A model generated the notes under the pieces. That model saw only the letters and a program-made list of their open reading frames with translations, had not been told where the DNA came from and made no database searches. 64,000 nucleotides of DNA from Hexactinellida sp. DTS-2022 (taxonomy: Eukaryota > Porifera > Hexactinellida), in the NCBI GenBank assembly GCA_028753945.1, contig JAPNXP010000012.1, positions 2,294,001 through 2,358,000 of the forward strand, given 5' to 3'. Positions within the stretch are counted from its first letter, which is position 1. Each line of letters starts with the position of its first letter. Below, piece after piece: positions 45,826 through 57,891 of the stretch. The position numbers and the translations under genes were made by a program.

Positions 45826-47404
45826 AAATAAGGTTAGAAGTTCTGCAGTCCTGCGAAAAGCTAAATTTTGATTTGTCTAGTTTACAGAGGTATTCTAATG
45901 ATAACTGGACTGAGTTAATTAGCTTACAACAGTATTATAGAAATAGTGTTATTGGTCTTCATGTTAGAGGTTACATACAGTCACTAAGTCATAATCCTTT
46001 TATTGTACATATGTACACTTAAGATCAATTCAAAATATTGAAATTGTTTAAATATAGAAGAATTTTTCTTCACTTGGATGCCACAGGATCAATTGTTAGG
46101 AAAATACAACCCTCACTAAAGAAAGTATTCTATTACGCTCTTACTGTAAGACATCCTACTTACTCCACTAGTCCAATTCCACTAGCAGAAATGATTAGTT
46201 CAGGACACACTAGTGCTGAAATAAGTTATTTTTTGCACAAATGGTCCCTTGATGCAAAGAAAATACTGGGCGATCTAATCATTTCACAAGTTGAAATAGA
46301 TTTCAGCTGGGTTTTGATTCACAGTTCTTGTAGTATTTTTATCAAGTGTGATATAGATACTTATCTCCATAAGTGTTGGAATATGTTAGATGTAAATTCT
46401 GCAGTTAATGAGACGGACTTTAAAGTAATTCTTCACTTATGTTCGGCTCATTTAATGCACAGCATAGGATTTCATATAAATAATAAATTTAAACTACAAA
46501 AAGATGTGAGAAAACTGTTTATACTTTGTATCGGATTTATTGTACGCGCTGTTGAAATGACAAGTATCAATAATTTATTCCAATCTTTATGCATTGTATT
46601 TATGAGTAGTTCTTTAAGTGCAATAGGAAAGACACATACTCATTTGCTAGAAACATTCATTAGTAATGATTCCGTAAACTCCTCAGAGACTAATGAATAT
46701 TTGGTGGAAGAACATATGGACGATAATAATATTGCTAGTGATAACAAGGATAGTAAAACATACAGAGAAAAATCCCCTTTCGGCACACATTTTGTAAATA
46801 TTGCAAAAAATTGCAAATCTTGGATCAACAATAATCCAGGAAAAAATGCAGATCCAATTCCTTGTTATAATCCTGAGCCAATAGAATACTTGTTAACATT
46901 CTACCTACCTATATTACCTTTATGGAGTGGAATAATCTTAGGACTTATTTGTGTAGCGGATAAGAACTAGACTAGCATCTTTATCAACGCTATTGTGATG
47001 AATTGGATGCGTATTGTTAAGTTAAATATTTTGGAATCCAAAAATAATTTGAGGCCTGGAGATTTGATACAATTGTTATATCCTGGTATAGTAAGTAGGT
47101 TATCAGCGTTTCAATTTGCCTTTCACCCGCGAGCGAATAAGGTATTTAAATGTCATAAAAGAGTTAGAAATAGTTTGGAAGAAGAAAGTGTTGAAGAATG
47201 GTCACGAAAAAAGAAAGTGTATTGCAGTTATTACAACCTAAATCATATGAATTTCAAACATTTAAGAAGAAAAAAGTTGAGAAGAAAAATAAATTATGTA
47301 TAATTAAGCGTAAATTTGTCCCACGAAAATGTGAAAAGTTATCTAGTTTACGTACGCAAACTGCATCAAAGGTTATGCGAGTGACCTTCTATAATTACAG
47401 ATGA
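45826..47404 (+). pseudogene. DDE-type transposase, copy 2
   Basis: The 310-residue central frame (46038-46970) equals that of copy 1 residue for residue, with LHLDATGSIVRK, IDFSWVLIHS and LHLCSAHLMHS. The TAA before it (46020-46022) and the TAG after it (46968-46970) are the same as in copy 1. The part after the TAG continues in frame with INAIVMNWMRIVKLNIL and differs by a single residue from copy 1 over about 100 residues. The N-terminal zinc-finger part is missing. Confidence 0.82.
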
Positions 47405-47850
47405 GGAAATAGTTGAGACGGGGCTAATACGATATGTACTACCAAGCTTTCGTCCGCCACATACAGACTGGCAGATTTCGACTTGTAAAAAGTGGAAGTT
47501 TCACTTTCGCGAGGAGTTACCGTACTCCTATAATGATATTGTAGATAATTTAGAAAGTTTATTTAGTTTTTCGCCAAACTTGACTCTATATATAATTGGT
47601 GATGGAAATTGCTATTTCTCGATAATTTCTTATTTCATCACTGGTAGTCAAGATTTCCATGCAGAGTTTAGGGAGCTAATAATCAATCATATGCTAGGTG
47701 ACCTAAGTATGAGTTGCAATAAATATTTACGCACAAAATATGTTTATACGCAGGGTAATTATCGAAATGTACTAGACTGGGATGAGGAAGAGTGGGAAAT
47801 GGGCTATAGATCTTGAGGTGTTTGCAACTACTTTGTTATTTAATATAGAT
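47394..47850 (+). pseudogene. OTU-like cysteine protease domain, copy 2 (catalytic Cys kept)
   Basis: The frame leads from EEIVETGLIRYVLPSF through CKKWKFHF to GDGNCYFSIISYF, which keeps the D-G-N-C catalytic motif. A frameshift in GTGGGAAATGG, shared with copy 1, precedes WAIDLEVFATTLLF. The frame then runs into an inverted segment at 47851, so the C-terminal OTU strand with the catalytic His is lost. OTU proteases deubiquitinate proteins; here the product would be incomplete. Confidence 0.8.
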
Positions 47851-48017
47851 AACTATTATTTTCGAATTTAACAGAAATAATGGGTTCATAATGATTCCCA
47901 ATATTTCGTATATATATCCCATTTTGGGTTGGCGCCTTCATTAACTCTTCAAAAGTTGATCCATTCCCAGAAAATCCAATCCAACGTGTTCCCAACGGAC
48001 CAAAGAATACCGAGATA
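47851..48017. other. Inverted segment inside DDE-OTU copy 2
   Basis: In copy 1 the coding strand runs from ATAGAT into TGGGTATTCTTGGGTCCG. In copy 2 the same sequence appears as its reverse complement, with breakpoints at AATATAGAT/AACTATT and GAGATAT/AATTAATT. The segment includes the uninterrupted target site of the 5.6 kb element. Confidence 0.85.
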
Positions 48018-48538
48018 TAATTAATTAATTATTGAACAAGGCAGAGTTTTAGAAGAGTTGCAATAGTTTTACCACAATATGTAGATGTACTATCCTGTTA
48101 TATTTAATGGCGCCCTTTTAATATCGTAGCAGTGAAAGGAATACATGCATATTATCATTAATGTGTTAAATCCTAAACCAATAAACTAGTTCTCTCTTTA
48201 TTTCCATGTTCTACTAAGTAGTCTACCTTTTTTAGAATAACTTTGGTTATCTCGATCTTTCTTATCTCATATAAGCATTACTAATATTTGTCACCATTTT
48301 AATATCATGCACTCGTTGGTAAGTCATATTCTGAGATAATATGTAGCTTTACATTTATATTGAGATTCACCCTCTTTAAAAGACAAATACGTATATTTGG
48401 AGAGAAGGAACATCTGCTATGTAAGATCATTCAGATAGAAGTTACGCAGATTATGGAAATCAAAAAACCTGGAGTTACTTAAAATACCTAACATTGTTGT
48501 AGTAACCATAATATTGTTTATATGTTTGATTCTATCTT

Positions 48539-48722
48539 CAGTGTATTATACAGCTATTTATAAATGCGCTCCTAATCCTGGTCTGACCCAATTTTCATAC
48601 GCCTAAATCGCAAATTAATGTTACGGTATAGGAGAGGATTCCAAATTTTCACGCTCCTAAATTCAAATTTTCCAAAAATCATGCTCCAAAAGGAGCGTCT
48701 CGCGCTCCTGGATAACTCCTTG
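48539..48722. mobile_element. 184 bp hAT-type MITE in DDE-OTU copy 2
   Basis: The perfect 8 bp duplication TCTATCTT lies at 48531-48538 and 48723-48730. Copy 1 (about 4140-4160) lacks the insertion. The right end CTCCTGGATAACTCCTTG resembles that of the 185 bp MITE at 39997-40181, and the interior has GGAGCG/CGCTCC words. Confidence 0.9.
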
Positions 48723-49149
48723 TCTATCTTAATGATATTACATTCCAAATATACTTTGTATATGAAGTTTTTTTATTATGTAAGGTATTGCAATCGTGTT
48801 TTCAGAAAGAAATCACTAATCCTTATATAATTCGAAAGTGCAGTCATGAATTATGAATTATTCTTCATCAGAGGTACCAAAAACTTTAATTCCTGTGAAC
48901 ACCTTGACGCCAATCAAATAAATTCTTATCAATAGTATTACGTGAAATTTATGTTCATTATATTTTTTCAAAAATGAATATTTTGTTTTGAAATTTACAT
49001 GACAGGTTGTCATAGGTGAGATAGACTTGTGACTAAAAGGAAAATTTTATATAATGAATATTTTTTGAGTTATTACGGAATCCCGCGGTCTAAATTTGAG
49101 CGAAAATTGCTAAGTCATCTTAACTTACTGTTTTTTATTTTGCTTTTAG

Positions 49150-49534
49150 TTCTCTCATGGCTACTGAAATTCATAGACAACTAACTACTGGGGCGATAGA
49201 GTCTTATCTTGATGGTTGTCCACCTAATGAGGCATATGTGCAAGTAATCAATATTAAGAAAATACCCAACTCTAATCCCTCTAACTCTAATGAGAAATAT
49301 CGTTTGCAGTTAAGTGATTCAACTCATTATCAGCCCTGTCTTATTGTCTCCTCGCTTAGTGAAAAAGTAACTAAGGGTGAAATAGATCGATATTGCATTA
49401 TTCGTGTAGAAGAAATGATTCCTACGAATATTCAAGGAAGAAAAATTTTGCTGATAAAAAATCTAACTGTTTATCAATTAGGGTCCACTATTTCTCATGT
49501 AATTGGAAATCCTATTAGCTTAGAACTTAGAAAG
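49150..49534 (+). CDS. RPA1: RPA1, first coding exon (RPA70N domain)
   Basis: ATG at 49157, seven bases after a good acceptor (TTGCTTTTAG at 49140-49149), so a 5'UTR intron is likely. The 126 codons match the RPA70 N-terminal domain: LTTGAIESYL, VQVINIKKIP, YRLQLSDSTH and RVEEMIPTNIQGRKILLI. The exon ends at AAAG before GTCAGT (49535). Replication protein A binds single-stranded DNA in replication, repair and recombination; this domain recruits partner proteins. The intact exon next to the truncated transposon end at 49124 suggests the promoter or 5'UTR intron took up transposon sequence. Splicing to 54366 keeps phase 0. Confidence 0.9.
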
Positions 49535-49935
49535 GTCAGTTTTATTGATAAATATGGACCATTCTGATTTCGTGTTTTTGGTTGTTTCTCTGTTTTATAT
49601 TCCATATGTTTGTACATTTTGAAGATTCGTGAGTTTTCTTTTTTAGTAATTTGTTCCTTATACATGAGTATTTGTTACCTCCAAACAATAAGTTTTTACT
49701 ATACATAGTATGCATTTAGTTGAAAATAGGATACATTTTTGTAATTCCAGAATACATAATTTTCTACTTTTTTTCTCTAACATTGTATAAATCCAGTACG
49801 TAATGTTTCTTCTTAAGTGATTACCATGATCTATACTGGACAATAAGAATAAAACGGGATATTTGGACCTGAACGGGATATTTGACTTGTATATGAAAAT
49901 GGTACCTATATGATACTTAATTAGCTAACGACATA

Positions 49936-50362
49936 CAGTGGAACTCGCTTAGTACTTACTCGGCTTAAGACGTACTCTCGGATATTACGTACTGTTCTCT
50001 AATAACCGATTTTCCTCCTATCTGATCCATTATAAATGATTCTGTTAATACTTACTCGGATAAGACGTACCAATTTATATTCCCAATTAAATAAAATGTA
50101 TGTATTTTAATTCGGTTAGTACGTACTCTAGAAAACTATCAGCAGAACTCAGGTATTATTTGGTTTAAGTGAGTAGGTAACAACTAAAATATTTTAATCA
50201 TATCGTTAAGTATGTTAGTTACTTGTATACCATACATCGATTCACATCATTGAACAAGTCATTATTTCGACTTGTGAATTATGCATACGGATAAGACGTA
50301 CTTCGGTTAGTACGTACTTTTTCTTGTCTCCCAAGGTGGTACGTCTTAACCGAGTTCTACTG
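49936..50362. mobile_element. pogo/Tigger-like MITE, full TACGTACT-family copy (427 bp)
   Basis: Between TA dinucleotides. It starts CAGTGGAACTCGCTTAGTAC and ends inverted GTCTTAACCGAGTTCTACTG. It is homologous to 21380-21685 and to the end of the window. Confidence 0.88.
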
Positions 50363-51903
50363 TAAATATATATATATATATACCTGTACAAACTCTAATT
50401 GAAATTAGTCCGTATATTGTATTATATATACCCTGTACTGTTAAAAAATCGTTTCAAAGCTACAAAGGTATAGGTATAAAGATCCTACAAACTGGGTAGA
50501 AGACACATACAATAATTGATTATAATTCACTTAAAGAAAGCTATCAATAAATGTCAATTCATTCTATTTAGTTACTGAATTATTTTGTATTAGCCTCCTG
50601 GGCACAGTGGGAATTTATGTGGAAATAGGATATAATTATCATTCTCTTGAAACTTGAATTCGTGGTTACTAGAATATCACATCTATTTTGCGGTTATAGA
50701 AAGTTACTAATGCTTCATTGCAGATTTTGAGAACACTTTTCTTGAGATTGACTACTCTTTTGAATATTCTGATATACATGGATTAATTATATATATTAGA
50801 TATCATAATAATATCTCACTATAAATTGATTATGGGATGTGGCTAACGGAAAATACACGATTCGGACAATAATTTCTTGCTTAGTCCCCCTCCTTCAAGG
50901 TGATGGAAAATATCGTGTCCAGGCTCCGGCGGGTTTTTTAGTGTTTTTAATATGAAGCAGACATATTTAACTTCAATATAAACCAAATTCCAGATCGCAA
51001 TAATTTGCCCACAGATATTTTCTTTTTAATATTAATTAATTATTAAGACAAGTGATTCAAGTACAAATTATACTCTTTCAATTAAAATTATTTCTTATGC
51101 AATAGCATAACAAGGTACTTGTGAATTTCTTAACTCGAATCCAGTGAGTTATCGATTACAATGAATTAGAATCTGACTAATATCAAACAATTCGGTGTCA
51201 ATTTGATGAATTAAAGTGTAGCAGGGAGCTGAACTGTCGGCAAATTAGTGAAAACATACTTTTGTACATACTGATATCTCAACAATATTGTCAAAACTAG
51301 GTTCTACTTGACTAGCTCTAAAACCTAGGTGATTTAATATTCTTATAAAATAGTTTCTAAATGTGCGAAAAGGCGCGACGTGGGTCACTTAGTAACTTTG
51401 AACCATATGTATTAGGATTTTTGAAATTTCGCCTTGTTCAAGAAATATAATCAATAATCATGGGTGAACAAATATAAAATTTGTTAACAAACCTAAAGTA
51501 TAATTTATGACAGAATTAAAACATAAATTGTCTAGAACTACGTTTAGGAGACTACGTACATCATTTTTGATAATGCCATTCAGTTTGCAGCAACCGATAA
51601 CCTAGTATATGTAAATAATATTACTACATTAGATTCATTCTAGCATAGTTTTCCTATTTCTACTTACACCCCTGAAAATTCCCACTGTGCTAGGTATATT
51701 AACTTTGTTCTTGTTTCCATAAAATGTCAACCTAAGGTAAAGCAGCTATTGCAATGCCATAAATAGGGGCGTAGCCTCTAGGTAAACATTGATGTTATGG
51801 GTTATGAGTATTCATCATAGGTAGGGCCTTTGGGACAAATTTTATTATGTTAAATAGTAAATAATGATTCTGTGTAAATTGTTGGTTGTGCCATGGCTCT
51901 ACC

Positions 51904-52210
51904 CAGTGCTCGACAAATTAGGTGGTTTGGTGGCGTTAGCCACCAAAAATCTTTCTTAAGCCACCAAATTTCAACTTTGGTGGCTTAATTAATCCACCAT
52001 TCATTGTGGAATTATTTGATGTTGTGATTAAATAGATTAAATTGTTCGTTGAATTATTGGTTATGAATATTAGTGTTGTTTTACGGCATCAGAAGTTTGT
52101 CAAGCCATCAGTGGTTTGTTAAACCGGCCGTTGATTATTCTTTAGCCACCAGAAAAAGTGAGGTGGTGGCTTAATTAGCCACCATCTAAATTTCATTTTG
52201 TCGAGCACTG
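51904..52210. mobile_element. hAT-type MITE with GGTGGCTTAATT repeats
   Basis: 307 bp. The ends are CAGTGCTCGACAAA and TTTGTCGAGCACTG, with CTCTACC repeated on both sides (51897-51903, 52211-52217). The inside has repeated GGTGGCTTAATTAGCCACC words. Confidence 0.9.
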
Positions 52211-52920
52211 CTCTACCATACTTACCAAAGCCTACGCACATGAAACATGATCTATTTTATTAATTTGCATGAAATATAGAGTGATCAATATTTGATTATT
52301 TTACCCATATTTTAAAAATATTAAAAAATTAATACATTATGATGTCATTTCACTTATTTATAGTTGAGTTAGAAAAAATACTAAACAATATTTTTGGATT
52401 CTACATAGTCGATTTCCTATCTGTACTAATGCAACTTTTATGCGTACCATTAACGTAAATACCTTTACCCCATAATCGCCATTTTGTCACCCTGTGCAAT
52501 ATGGACATTAAGAATAAAACGTGAACGGGATATTTGGACTTGATTGAGATATTTGGACCTGAACTGGATATTTGAATTGTATATGAAAATGGGGCCTAAG
52601 TGAATATGATAATCAATACTGAAGCAAATATAATTAAATGGGATATTTGGACCTGAACGTGATTTTTGTACTTAGTTAGTTTAACTGTCTCCTTACTTAT
52701 TTCTGTTTTTCCTTACTATTTCTTATTCTTTTTTTCATTAATTTTTCTTTCATTTATTTTCCCCTATTTTTTCATTCTAAATTTCCTTTTTCTACCAAGT
52801 CCAAAAATCTAGTCTAGTCTTGGTTTCCTGTTTTACATTTCCAGATTTTTGTATTACCTCTTCATAAGAATTTTTGTAGTTCGCTCACTATATTTTGAAA
52901 TTTTACAACGACAATATTCT

Positions 52921-53450
52921 CGTCATACTCGGCGCCAGGTTTTTCGAACTGGGGGCAGGGGGGGCAACCAATTTTTCAGTTGGGCAGCATTTCCATCTGT
53001 AAGAATTATCTGAAATCTCGGGAGCTACGATGAACTTGTCATACTTATAAACTATCCAGGATTTTTTGAAATTATATTTGCTTATATTCCCGTTACTAAT
53101 ATGCATTGTATTAAAATAATGTTATTCTTGAATAAAATAATTATCACAAATAGTTTAATTTATGTTTATTTGCTATTTTGGGGTGCAGCGATGCTACTAT
53201 TCGAGATATTTGGTAATAATATGTATGTTTTGATGAAAATTGAGGAGCCTTCTAAAATCTTTAGACATTCGAGCCTCTAGGAATGTGTCCAGGGCAATGA
53301 GTAGATTGCCAGAGAATTCCTGGGTGAAGTTATCATATGTGATTTTAACTTGAGAATCACTAACTAAAATCCTGACCCTCCTGCTGGGGGCTGAATTTAA
53401 ACTATTGGGGGCGGCTGCCCTCCCTGCACCCCCTCTGGCGCCGCGCCTGA
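52921..53450. mobile_element. Probable GC-ended MITE
   Basis: The left end has CTCGGCGCCAGG with a G tract; the right end has CCCCCTCTGGCGCCGCG. The ends are imperfectly inverted, and no duplication was fixed. Confidence 0.5.
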
Positions 53451-53759
53451 TTGTTCATATATATATAATGATAATTATTAATGAGGTGCTATATCTATTT
53501 TGTAAATAACATATTTGTTGTGCCTCTGCGCCTTGAAATGACAGTTTATTTTGATGAGTAATATATATTCTGTTTCCTGAAACAATAAAAACACTTCCCC
53601 ACGCCTGCCCACTAATTCCACTACTTCGTAAGTATTTAAATAAACCAAAAATAATTGTCCAATTCATGGAATTTGATTTTGCCGCAGGGCAGTTATCATA
53701 TGTTTAGTTTCCAGTATCACAATAAACTGATATTTTAAGGTTGATTTGAATATATTATA

Positions 53760-54045
53760 CAGTCTACCTCGCTTAATTTTGACACCTTTCTTCAAGCCCT
53801 CTGTCCTCAATTAGCGGAGTTCCCAAATAACAAAAAAATGTAATGTATCTATCTAGTAGCAATTTACAACTACAAAATGTTTCAAAAAATGTGAATTTTA
53901 TATTGAGCGAGCACAAATTTTGGATCCTATTTGTTGAGTTTTTCCTGATTAACCGAATTTTTAAAAATATTAGCTTCTATGGAAACGATTCGGTTCTTGG
54001 AGAGTTGTCCCGATTAAGCGGTGTTCAACTAAGTGGAGTGTACTG
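53760..54045. mobile_element. pogo/Tigger-like MITE
   Basis: 286 bp between TA dinucleotides. It starts CAGTCTACCTCGCTTAATTT and ends with the inverted AACTAAGTGGAGTGTACTG. Confidence 0.85.
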
Positions 54046-54365
54046 TATATGCTTTAATCTTTTCGCTATCCTCTTGTCATTTCTAATTCTTTTTAATTCT
54101 TTACTAGTGAAAACCACATAAAGAAATTCTTACTGTTCTTGTTGACGTAAACAGTCGTAGCCATAACAACTACGATATTTTGTGGATAGATATTTAAATA
54201 TTAATTTCTATTTTATACTATATGCTGAATTATTTGGTATTATTTAAACAATGATTTAAGGTGGTAAAAATATGTCCTACTTCCACCTAATGCCCACTGT
54301 GTGGTGAACTACCCTGCGGCGATCTTCACTTTTAAATTACTCTATATTCTTTCTTTTTCTTATAG

Positions 54366-54734
54366 GCCGATGACAATTCCTCTCTTTCGAATCAAGAAAC
54401 ATCTATAAGCCGACCTGTATCAATTAATAGTTCCATTTCTAATAATAACAAAAACAAAGACAATTTCGTTAACCCGTTAGCAGCTGCCTTTCCAATGATT
54501 ACTGACCCTATAACTAATTCACGAATCAGCCCTATAACAATGCTCAATCCATATAACAGTTATTGGACTATATGTGCAAGAGTTACAACCAAACTGCCTC
54601 TTAGAAAATGGTCTAATTCTAAAGGCGAAGGTCAAGTTTTGTCTTTTGAATTTACCGATTCTTCTGGTATCATAAGAGTTACAGCTTTTAATGAATTAGC
54701 TACCGATTTTGACAAAAAGATTGTGCTAGATAAG
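54366..54734 (+). CDS. RPA1: RPA1, second coding exon in window (linker and start of DBD-A)
   Basis: The exon begins after TTCTTATAG and ends at GATAAG before GTATTT. It has 123 codons in phase with the first exon. The first half is an Asn/Ser-rich linker. The second half matches DNA-binding domain A of RPA70: ITMLNPYNSYWTICARV, LRKWSNSKGEGQVL and DSSGIIRVTAFNELATDF. The rest of DBD-A, DBD-B and the zinc-containing DBD-C are not found in the remaining 9.3 kb, so the gene probably runs past 64000 with another long repeat-filled intron. Alternatively the gene is a partial copy. Confidence 0.88.
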
Positions 54735-55461
54735 GTATTTCCTACATTAGGAAAATTACATTTACCATCCAGTTGTACGTATGATTGCATATATGACTTC
54801 AATTTATATCTTATTTCATGTTGACTACCATTCATTTTCTATTTAAGATAAGTGTATATGTACAGTCGATTGTGCCGCATGTTCCCACATACCACATTTG
54901 CAATAGGCAATAATTTATATGCCATTTATTCTCCTTAAAATTTACTTTAATTATTTAAGTAACAGTTTGCAATACAATCTTAAAAATGAATTTGTTGTAT
55001 GCCTTTTTGAGGCTAATCTTGGTGTTAGCGATTGTAGACTTACTACTGCCATGTGTCACACATGAAATATAGTGCTAAATAAACGATTTTGAATTGGCTT
55101 AGTATTCGACCAGGGTCACTTCAGTCAGGTATTTGACCCAATTTAGTTTTCAGATTAAAATAAATGTAAAATCATTCGAGAGAGGAGAACGGAGGTTTAC
55201 TGTAATATGATCTATTTAAAAGAAAATTAATTTTCAGTTCGTTATTTTATCATACAATGCAGGGTTTGTATTTAATAAAAAATCATAATCAAAAAATTTG
55301 TTTACAATTCTCAAAATTTGTAATTTTACTTTGGAGAGTTGGAGCTTTATGTGATTTTATTTTATTTTAAAATTTCCCAAATTTTGGAGTTCTAACATTC
55401 AAACTTTAAGTTGGGAAAAAGAGTAGAAGTATAATTTTGAAAAGTCCATTGAGTAGGGTTA
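54735..55461. other. Repeat-poor AT-rich stretch, probable RPA1 intron
   Basis: Begins with the GTATTT donor. No gene or element recognised. Confidence 0.5.
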
Positions 55462-55469
55462 GTTCAAAG

Positions 55470-56299
55470 TAGAGCTGTACCGGATTAGAGATTCTCTACT
55501 CCGGCCGGATCCGGATATCCGGTGCTCAATTATCCGGTTATCCGGCCGGATATCCGGCTAAATATGTATTTGACTAATGAAACCATAATATCACATCAAG
55601 AACAAGTTCTGCTTATTCATAATTAATTTGTACATATACTACTAAGCTTGTGTTTTTTAGGGAGGCTTCTAAAATAATTTATGTGATTCCACAATTGATA
55701 CAGTATATGAATATACTTTCAATCGCAGTCACCTTTGGTAAATAAGATCTTTTCAATAATATATTTATTTTCGATTCCTATATATTATAGCTTGAAAGGT
55801 TGCATTTTTTATCAATCCCAGCATGAGTGAAATTTGGCATTTTTCTCACTATTTAAGAATGATTCTTTCAGAGCACTCTGTAATGCCAATACATATATCA
55901 CGTGGTAAAATCCTAAACATATAGCACGTCACCACTGTGGAACCACATAAAACTTTCACATCCAGAAATTTGAAAATCCTCTTGTAGAAATTCACATAGT
56001 ATTTTTTCAATCAACTAGTTCTGCAATTACACATTATCTAAATTCTACTCCAAGAATATCTGTACAAGAAAACCTGTACCAGACATTATAGCGACAGAAA
56101 AAATGGACAGTTAATGACCCTAGAGCTATGGAAATTCACTTGATATTCGGAGAGATAGTTATTCTTTAATTCATACACAAATACAATTGGGACCGTTATC
56201 CGGCCGGATAGTTGTTCATATCCGGTTCCGGCCGGGTATCCGGTAATTGGCCGGATACACCGGATACCGGATTAGAACCGGATATCCGGTACAGCCCTA
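55470..56299. mobile_element. hAT element with CCGGATATCCGG-rich ends
   Basis: 830 bp. The 8 bp duplication GTTCAAAG lies at 55462-55469 and 56300-56307. The ends are TAGAGCTGTACCGG and CCGGTACAGCCCTA, followed by stacks of GGCCGGATATCCGG palindromes. The interior has no transposase. Confidence 0.93.
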
Positions 56300-56389
56300 G
56301 TTCAAAGTGTCAGTTCCTATCCAATATCAAACTGAATCTAATTTATTTTGATATCATTCGTTAAAAGAGACACGGAGGTTTTCCTCAAT

Positions 56390-57119
56390 CAGGCTTTTCA
56401 AAAGGTTAGGTCATAACCTGACCTGACCTGACCTTTGAGTGTCCTGAACCTATTTTCTGAACGCCTTGACTTGACCAGACAGACCTGAACCTAATCTTGC
56501 ATGATTTTGACCTGACCTGACCTGAACTTTTTTTACCTGACTTGACCTAGTCAATCAAAGGGTAAACTTGGTGGATTTAATTTTTAAGAAAGATTAAAAC
56601 GCCACTTTTCCTACAAAGCGATAGACGCGCCATGCCATTTAACGCTCTTTGATTCAGAATGCAGAATTTTTTTACATAAAATGAAGCGCTTAAGTATTGA
56701 TATCTCGCCCTTAAAGCGTCTCTACAAGCAAATTATGAGCGTATCGAAACAGTCGGGGAAAATGCTTACTCGGTATTTATATCACCAGAGAATATATTTA
56801 CAGAAGTAGTATATGCATACTCGAAAGTCGAAACTCATTGAGCGTTTAGTGATTCAATTCAACTTGTGAATTATGTAAAGAACGAAATTTAAAATAGGAG
56901 CTTAATCTGTACTATGTAGGTTGGATTTTCGATTTGCGAATTAATATATAATATTATTATGCATTGCTGTAATTCTTCATGCAGTGACCTAAATTTTACC
57001 TGGAATTTACCTGAAATGACCTGAAATTGACTTGACAATGTGAAATACCTGACCTGACCTGAACGTAAATATTGTATATAAGACCTGACCTGACAATGCG
57101 GGACCTTTTGACAAGCCTG
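56390..57119. mobile_element. hAT-like element with ACCTGACCTG repeats
   Basis: 730 bp. The ends are CAGGCTTTTCAAAAGGT and ACCTTTTGACAAGCCTG. The flanks TCCTCAAT and ACCTCAAT differ at one position. The subterminal sequence is a series of CTGACCTGAACC words. Confidence 0.88.
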
Positions 57120-57292
57120 ACCTCAATGCCATTATATTCTGGAACATTCCCTATATAACAAACAAATAAGTCATTTTTAAATGGCGTAAATCTCTGTTTT
57201 TATTGTTTTATCTTTTCAAACATTGAGCTCAATTTTCCGATTCAAATTGAATCAGAATAAATTCAAACTTTACAGGCACTTTCTCTGATATA

Positions 57293-57690
57293 TTCAGGGC
57301 CGCCGCCACCGGGGGTGTCCTGGGTGTCCGGAGTTCAGGAATGGTAAATAATGATTTTTTTAAATAAAATCAAAATCAAAATCAATTGATTTAAAGTTGA
57401 TTTACTATTTGAAAATGGTGATACCTATTGCAATCATAGTTATTTCGACGTAATATTACAAAGTATACTTACTGCGAAATTCGAAATTGAATACCTATTA
57501 TATAATTTGAGTTATGTTCATTCAAATCAATGATTTTAATTTCCCAAAAAAATCAAATAAATCATAAATTTTCCTAGCCTGGTCCGGACACCCACTGCCT
57601 CAAGGAAATGAAGCGGTGATACCCACTATACTATACAGTGGACACCTACTACACCCACACCTCATAACACGATGCGCCTGCAATGTATAT
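57293..57690. mobile_element. Repeat related in inverse to 59555-60960
   Basis: The core 57340-57590 is the reverse complement of 59570-59750 joined to 60843-60905. It has GGTGTCC-rich edges and an internal ATCAAAATCAAAATCAATTG tract. It preserves the empty site of the Helitron-like element. Confidence 0.8.
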
Positions 57691-57891
57691 TATTATTAAT
57701 CCCTCGAAAAAATACAGGTAGTCATTTCTTTCAGAATTTTTTTAGGAAACCATTAATTAACTAAATTTCATAATGCAAGCTGTTAGCGACAAACTCAGTA
57801 ACATCTATGCACCTACTCCTAAGCAGTATTTTCTCACAAGTCGAATTTTCTTCACACAGTCGTTTGTTCCTTACACATTTAGATATATTTA

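Larger units (their letters stand above)
45826..49124 (+). mobile_element. DDE-OTU element, copy 2, truncated at both ends
   Basis: It starts within GGTAACCTAAATAAGG (partner near 12475 of copy 1) and ends within the terminal arm at TAAGTCATCTTA. That is about 140 bp short of the arm end seen at 3570. It lies in the opposite orientation to copy 1. It lacks the 5.6 kb nested element but has its own 184 bp MITE (48539-48722) and a locally inverted segment (47851-48017). Confidence 0.88.
49535..54365 (+). other. RPA1 intron, 4.8 kb
   Basis: GTCAGT donor and CTTATAG acceptor. It contains at least four mobile pieces (49936-50362, 51904-52210, 52921-53450, 53760-54045) and short GGGATATTTGGACCTGAAC repeats near 49855 and 52500-52670. 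The remaining parts, 50363-51903 and 52211-52920, show no gene. Confidence 0.85.

Noticed and set aside
57293-57690. Exact hAT borders for this repeat
   Set aside because: The left CAGGGCCGCC and right GCGCCTG are only weakly inverted and no 8 bp duplication could be fixed.
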